Positions 5,486 through 8,130 of a stretch of 8,130 bases of DNA are shown here, piece by piece (within the stretch, counting starts at the first letter, position 1; every line of letters begins with the position of its first letter). A program made the position numbers and the translations under genes. The stretch is from Ilumatobacteraceae bacterium (GTDB lineage Bacteria > Actinomycetota > Acidimicrobiia > Acidimicrobiales > Ilumatobacteraceae): positions 1-8,130 of the forward strand of contig JAHRVJ010000212.1 of assembly GCA_019090765.1 (NCBI GenBank), written 5' to 3'. The notes beneath the pieces are model-generated. The model was not told the origin of the DNA. It saw only the letters and a program-made list of their open reading frames with translations, and did no database searches.

Positions 5486-6555
5486 TGGCTATGGCGCTTG
5501 TTGGGCTTACCACGACCACTATTGGCGTGATTGGCCTGTTGATTATTGTCTTCGGTTGGGTCGTCTACGGGCTGTTCAACGTCGCTGCTGGCCGGCACGA
5601 GGCTGGCTCGGAAATTGAATTGGCGGCGAACCGCAAGGAGTACTACGACGACGAAACTCTTGAAGGGCCACGCCTCGAAAAGGTGCAGCTCTGGGGAGTG
5701 TTATTGCTCTCGGTGATCGTTGTTATGGTGCCGCTCTATTGGGTCTTCGAGCCGAATCGTTTGGCCGAGGCGCAAGATGGTTGGGATAACCGATTTGCCA
5801 GCTGGGGGTCGCAGCTCTTCGCTCCCACCGTGGAGGGCGGCTTTAACTGTGCCGGTTGCCACGGAGGCATGGGTGCCGTTGGTGGCGAAGCGCCATTCAC
5901 CGTCACCGATCCGGTCACAGACGAAGTTGTCGCTGTCAACTGGAAAGCTCCTGCGCTAAACACCGCGATGTACAAGTTCGACGAAAGCGAAATCCGCTTC
6001 ATCCTTAACTACGGTCGGCCGTTCTCTCCGATGTCACCGTGGGGTCTGGTTGGCGGTGGCCCGATGAATACTCAACAGATCGACAATCTGATTGCGTACA
6101 TCGCCAGTATTCAGGTTCCGCGTGAGGGCTGCCTCGAAGGCGAAGACCCGCTCACGTGTGAGTCCGGCCACCTTCCGGCTGATCTCCAATCAGACGTTGA
6201 AGCAGCCGCGCGTAAAGCCGTTGAAGACGGCGAGGCCGACAGTTATGGCGAGGCACTGTTCAACCTTGAACTTGGCAGCGGCGCCTATAGCTGTGCGCGC
6301 TGCCACACGCTCGGCTGGAGCTACGACCAGCCAGGCGTCACCGGTCAGGGCGCATACGGCTGGAACCTCACCGGGGGTTCAACCAACGCTCACTTCGCTA
6401 GCGAGGCCGACATGGTCGACTTCATCAAGAACGGTTCGGTTAACGGCAAGCTGTATGGCCTCAACGGCCAGGGCAGCGGCCGGATGCCGGGCTTCGGCTC
6501 CCTGCTCACCGATGAGCAGATCGAAGCTGTAGTCGAATACGTACGGAGCTTGTGA
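5485..6555 (+). CDS. Membrane-bound diheme cytochrome c, probable c1-equivalent subunit
   Basis: The 356-residue protein has two membrane helices (about 11-33 and 68-88) separated by a charged loop with EYYDDETLEGPRLEK (52-66), followed by a periplasmic region with two class I c-type domains. Heme sites are CAGCH (122-126) and CARCH (270-274); likely distal Met ligands are M183 (FSPMSP) and M334 (GRMPGFG). C216 and C225 between the domains may form a disulfide. The two-helix hairpin puts both ends outside, consistent with periplasmic hemes. Position directly after Rieske, sharing one base with its stop codon and preceded by GGTGGAG, suggests it does the job of cytochrome c1 or of the actinobacterial diheme QcrC, though the architecture differs from classical QcrC, whose anchor is C-terminal. 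CcoP has a similar two-heme layout, but no cbb3 oxidase gene is visible here. Confidence 0.93.
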   Translation: MAMALVGLTTTTIGVIGLLIIVFGWVVYGLFNVAAGRHEAGSEIELAANRKEYYDDETLEGPRLEKVQLWGVLLLSVIVVMVPLYWVFEPNRLAEAQDGWDNRFASWGSQLFAPTVEGGFNCAGCHGGMGAVGGEAPFTVTDPVTDEVVAVNWKAPALNTAMYKFDESEIRFILNYGRPFSPMSPWGLVGGGPMNTQQIDNLIAYIASIQVPREGCLEGEDPLTCESGHLPADLQSDVEAAARKAVEDGEADSYGEALFNLELGSGAYSCARCHTLGWSYDQPGVTGQGAYGWNLTGGSTNAHFASEADMVDFIKNGSVNGKLYGLNGQGSGRMPGFGSLLTDEQIEAVVEYVRSL

Positions 6556-7442
6556 CAGATATGTCGATGTTGGCAATTTCATGGGAACCCGAACTGCGCG
6601 GGCTACTCACCGTTGTTATCGCTGTCATCATTTTGGTCGGCAGCATTTACATGGTCATGGCGACCAACATGGGCTCACGCCTTGCGTTCCTCGTCGTGCT
6701 CACCGGTCTGTTCGGCTGGCTGATGCTGATGGGTATCGCCTGGATGATCTACGGCATCGGGCTCCGCGGACCCGACCCCACTTGGGAGGCGGTACCAGGG
6801 GCCACGGTATTGCAAGACAACCAGGCCTTAGTCAAAGCGGGCATCTTGCCCGCTATTCCTGACTTCAGTGATGATGCAACACCGAGTGACCAAGCAAGTG
6901 TGATCGGCGACGAGCTGATCGATGAGGGATATGTCGTACTCGACAAATCGTCTCCGGCCTTCGGCCAGGCCCAAGCCTCAGCTGGCGTGTTCCTTGAGGC
7001 TGAGGGCTCATATGCACCGGGTACGTACGAAGTCCTTGAGGTCTTCGATATCGGCGGCGAGCGTTACCCGAAAATCAACGACACCTGGGACTTTGTTGCC
7101 TTCTTCCATACTCCGCACTACGTGGTGGTCGAAGCCGCGCCCTACGAGGCAGTCCGCAACGAACCCGGTCGAGCGCCTGCAACGCCTCAGATCGACGAAA
7201 CGCAGCAGCGTCAGTACGTGTACATGATTCGTGACCTCGGCGCCCGTCGTCAGCCGCCAACAGTTTTGGCGATCGGTGCTGGCGCTGTGTTCTTTGCGCT
7301 TTGTTACCTCCTGCATCGTCGTGAGCGGTTCCTCCGCGAAAATCAGGCTCAGCCGCTGCCGACTGTGCAAGCTTCAGCTCCGGGCGACCCAGACACCGAG
7401 TCCAGCGAGGACGCGACTGAAAAGGTTGAGGCCACGGTCTGA
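6552..7442 (+). CDS. Three-helix membrane protein with large external domain, unknown function
   Basis: I do not recognise a named family. The 296-residue protein has a membrane hairpin (about 17-37 and 43-70), an external acidic domain (71-233), a third helix (236-254) and a polar acidic cytoplasmic tail (255-296). The external domain contains TWDFVAFFHTPHYVVVEAAPYE (shown as landmarks: W179, H186, H189, Y198) but no CxxCH, Fe-S or obvious catalytic motif. Arginines RR (232-233) precede the third helix and HRRERF (255-260) follows it. The GTG start at 6552 overlaps the stop of the diheme c gene (GTGA), typical of coupled translation; ATG at 6561 or 6567 is an alternative, with GGAG at 6545-6548 spaced better for 6561. 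Its place between bc-complex and nuo genes suggests a structural or assembly subunit of the reductase or of a complex I/III association. That is inference only. Confidence 0.82.
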   Translation: MTDMSMLAISWEPELRGLLTVVIAVIILVGSIYMVMATNMGSRLAFLVVLTGLFGWLMLMGIAWMIYGIGLRGPDPTWEAVPGATVLQDNQALVKAGILPAIPDFSDDATPSDQASVIGDELIDEGYVVLDKSSPAFGQAQASAGVFLEAEGSYAPGTYEVLEVFDIGGERYPKINDTWDFVAFFHTPHYVVVEAAPYEAVRNEPGRAPATPQIDETQQRQYVYMIRDLGARRQPPTVLAIGAGAVFFALCYLLHRRERFLRENQAQPLPTVQASAPGDPDTESSEDATEKVEATV

Positions 7443-7444
7443 CC

Positions 7445-7933
7445 ATGGCGCAGTACCTTCCCATCGTGGTGTTGATGGCGCTGGCCATCCTCTTCGGAGC
7501 ACTTAGCTTCACCGCGTCTCGGCTATTGGCCCCGAACCGGCCATCGGCAGCCAAAGAGGCTCCTTACGAGTGCGGCATTGTCCCCACTCGCGAACCTCCC
7601 GAACGCTTCCCGGTGAGCTTCTATATCGTCGCGATGTTGTTCATCATGTTCGATATTGAAATCATCTTCGTCTACCCGTATGCCGTGTCGCGCGACACCC
7701 TCGGCTACTACGGGTTCTGGGCGATTTTGGCCTTCTCGGCGGTCTTCTTTCTCACGTTCGTGTACGAAGTCGCTCGGGGAGGGCTCGATTGGGGCCCACT
7801 CCAGCGGTCCAGGGCATTCGTCGCCGAAGCTGCCATCGTCTCACCCGAGCGGACCTTGGCATCCACCGTGCGCCGTGTCGGTACAGATGGTCGTTCCCCG
7901 GTGGCTATGCCGGGCGACGAAGAAGCCGCGTAG
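7445..7933 (+). CDS. nuoA: NADH-quinone oxidoreductase subunit A
   Basis: The 162-residue membrane protein has three helices (about 4-26, 57-79, 88-109) and the NuoA hallmark region: EAPYECGIVPTREPPERFPVSFY (positions 38-60; key residues E41-C43-G44 and R54-F55), then FDIEIIFVYPYAV (69-81), with the conserved acidic pair D70/E72 in helix 2. NuoA is part of the membrane arm of complex I near the quinone site. The C-terminal tail of about 50 residues after the third helix is longer than in the usual ~120-residue NuoA, and is hydrophilic. The gene begins 2 bases after the preceding stop, so it is almost certainly in the same transcript as the cytochrome bc genes. Stop is TAG. Confidence 0.97.
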   Translation: MAQYLPIVVLMALAILFGALSFTASRLLAPNRPSAAKEAPYECGIVPTREPPERFPVSFYIVAMLFIMFDIEIIFVYPYAVSRDTLGYYGFWAILAFSAVFFLTFVYEVARGGLDWGPLQRSRAFVAEAAIVSPERTLASTVRRVGTDGRSPVAMPGDEEAA

Positions 7934-7945
7934 GCAGGCGAAACC

Positions 7946-8130
7946 ATGGGCATCGTTAACGATGTGCTCGACGACGGACTCGGCGGGCTCTCTCACAACC
8001 TGATTACGGCCAAACTTGAAGACTTGGTCAACTGGTCGCGTGCCCGCTCATCCTGGCCAGCGTCGTTCGGTCTGGCTTGTTGCGCGATCGAGATGATGGC
8101 CACTGGTGCCGCGCACTACGACATCTCCCG
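7946..8130 (+). CDS. nuoB: NADH-quinone oxidoreductase subunit B, N-terminal part (cut by window edge)
   Basis: 61 codons are present. The sequence SWPASFGLACCAIEMMATGAAHYDI is characteristic of NuoB: the adjacent cysteines C45-C46 are two of the four ligands of the N2 [4Fe-4S] cluster that passes electrons to quinone, and the remaining ligands lie beyond the window. The start ATG at 7946 follows nuoA by 12 bases with a GGCAGGCG stretch upstream. The order nuoA-nuoB is the standard nuo operon order, so more nuo genes should follow to the right. Confidence 0.97.
   Translation, partial: MGIVNDVLDDGLGGLSHNLITAKLEDLVNWSRARSSWPASFGLACCAIEMMATGAAHYDIS

Noticed and set aside
5485..6555. Diheme cytochrome as CcoP of a cbb3 oxidase
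   Set aside because: No ccoN or ccoO is present and the gene is coupled to the Rieske gene; the two-heme layout alone is not specific.

Overview
The window is a chromosomal energy-conservation locus. It is most consistent with an actinobacterium of the Acidimicrobiia type, by inference from the gene set, fairly high GC, GTG starts, Ala/Pro-rich linkers and a menaquinone-related reductase. No rRNA, tRNA, mobile element or CRISPR was seen, so the taxonomic placement is provisional.

Layout. On the minus strand, reading leftwards from about 1855, lie a membrane-anchored monoheme cytochrome c (1010-1855) and, 38 bases later, a geranylgeranyl-reductase-family flavoprotein that runs off the left edge (1-971). 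A divergent intergenic region of about 210 bases (1856-2064) separates these from a tightly packed plus-strand operon. That operon runs: small membrane protein of unknown function (2065-2547), 2x[4Fe-4S] ferredoxin (2565-2978), cytochrome b6-like subunit (2994-3779), subunit-IV-like C-terminal cytochrome b (3813-4592), Rieske protein (4616-5485), diheme cytochrome c (5485-6555), three-helix membrane protein of unknown function (6552-7442), then nuoA (7445-7933) and the start of nuoB (7946 to the right edge). Junctions are short or overlapping (TGATG, GTGA, a 2-nt gap), so one transcript probably carries the quinol:cytochrome c reductase and the beginning of complex I.

How it works together. 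Complex I would reduce menaquinone. The split cytochrome b, Rieske and diheme c would oxidise menaquinol and pass electrons to c-type hemes. The divergent monoheme c is a candidate onward carrier to an oxidase, and the flavoprotein may saturate the menaquinone side chain (MenJ-like). The cytochrome b is b6/Bacillus-like: split, 14 residues between the helix-4 heme histidines, and a cysteine at the heme ci position. It is unlike the fused QcrB of classical actinobacteria.

Most interesting points. A short cytoplasmic motif, IPEHLLKR, occurs three times in two divergently transcribed respiratory proteins, once with near-identical DNA. A ferredoxin gene sits directly before a cytochrome b that carries the heme ci cysteine, which raises the possibility of ferredoxin-to-menaquinone electron flow. 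Two membrane proteins of unknown function sit inside the operon and are candidate novel subunits.
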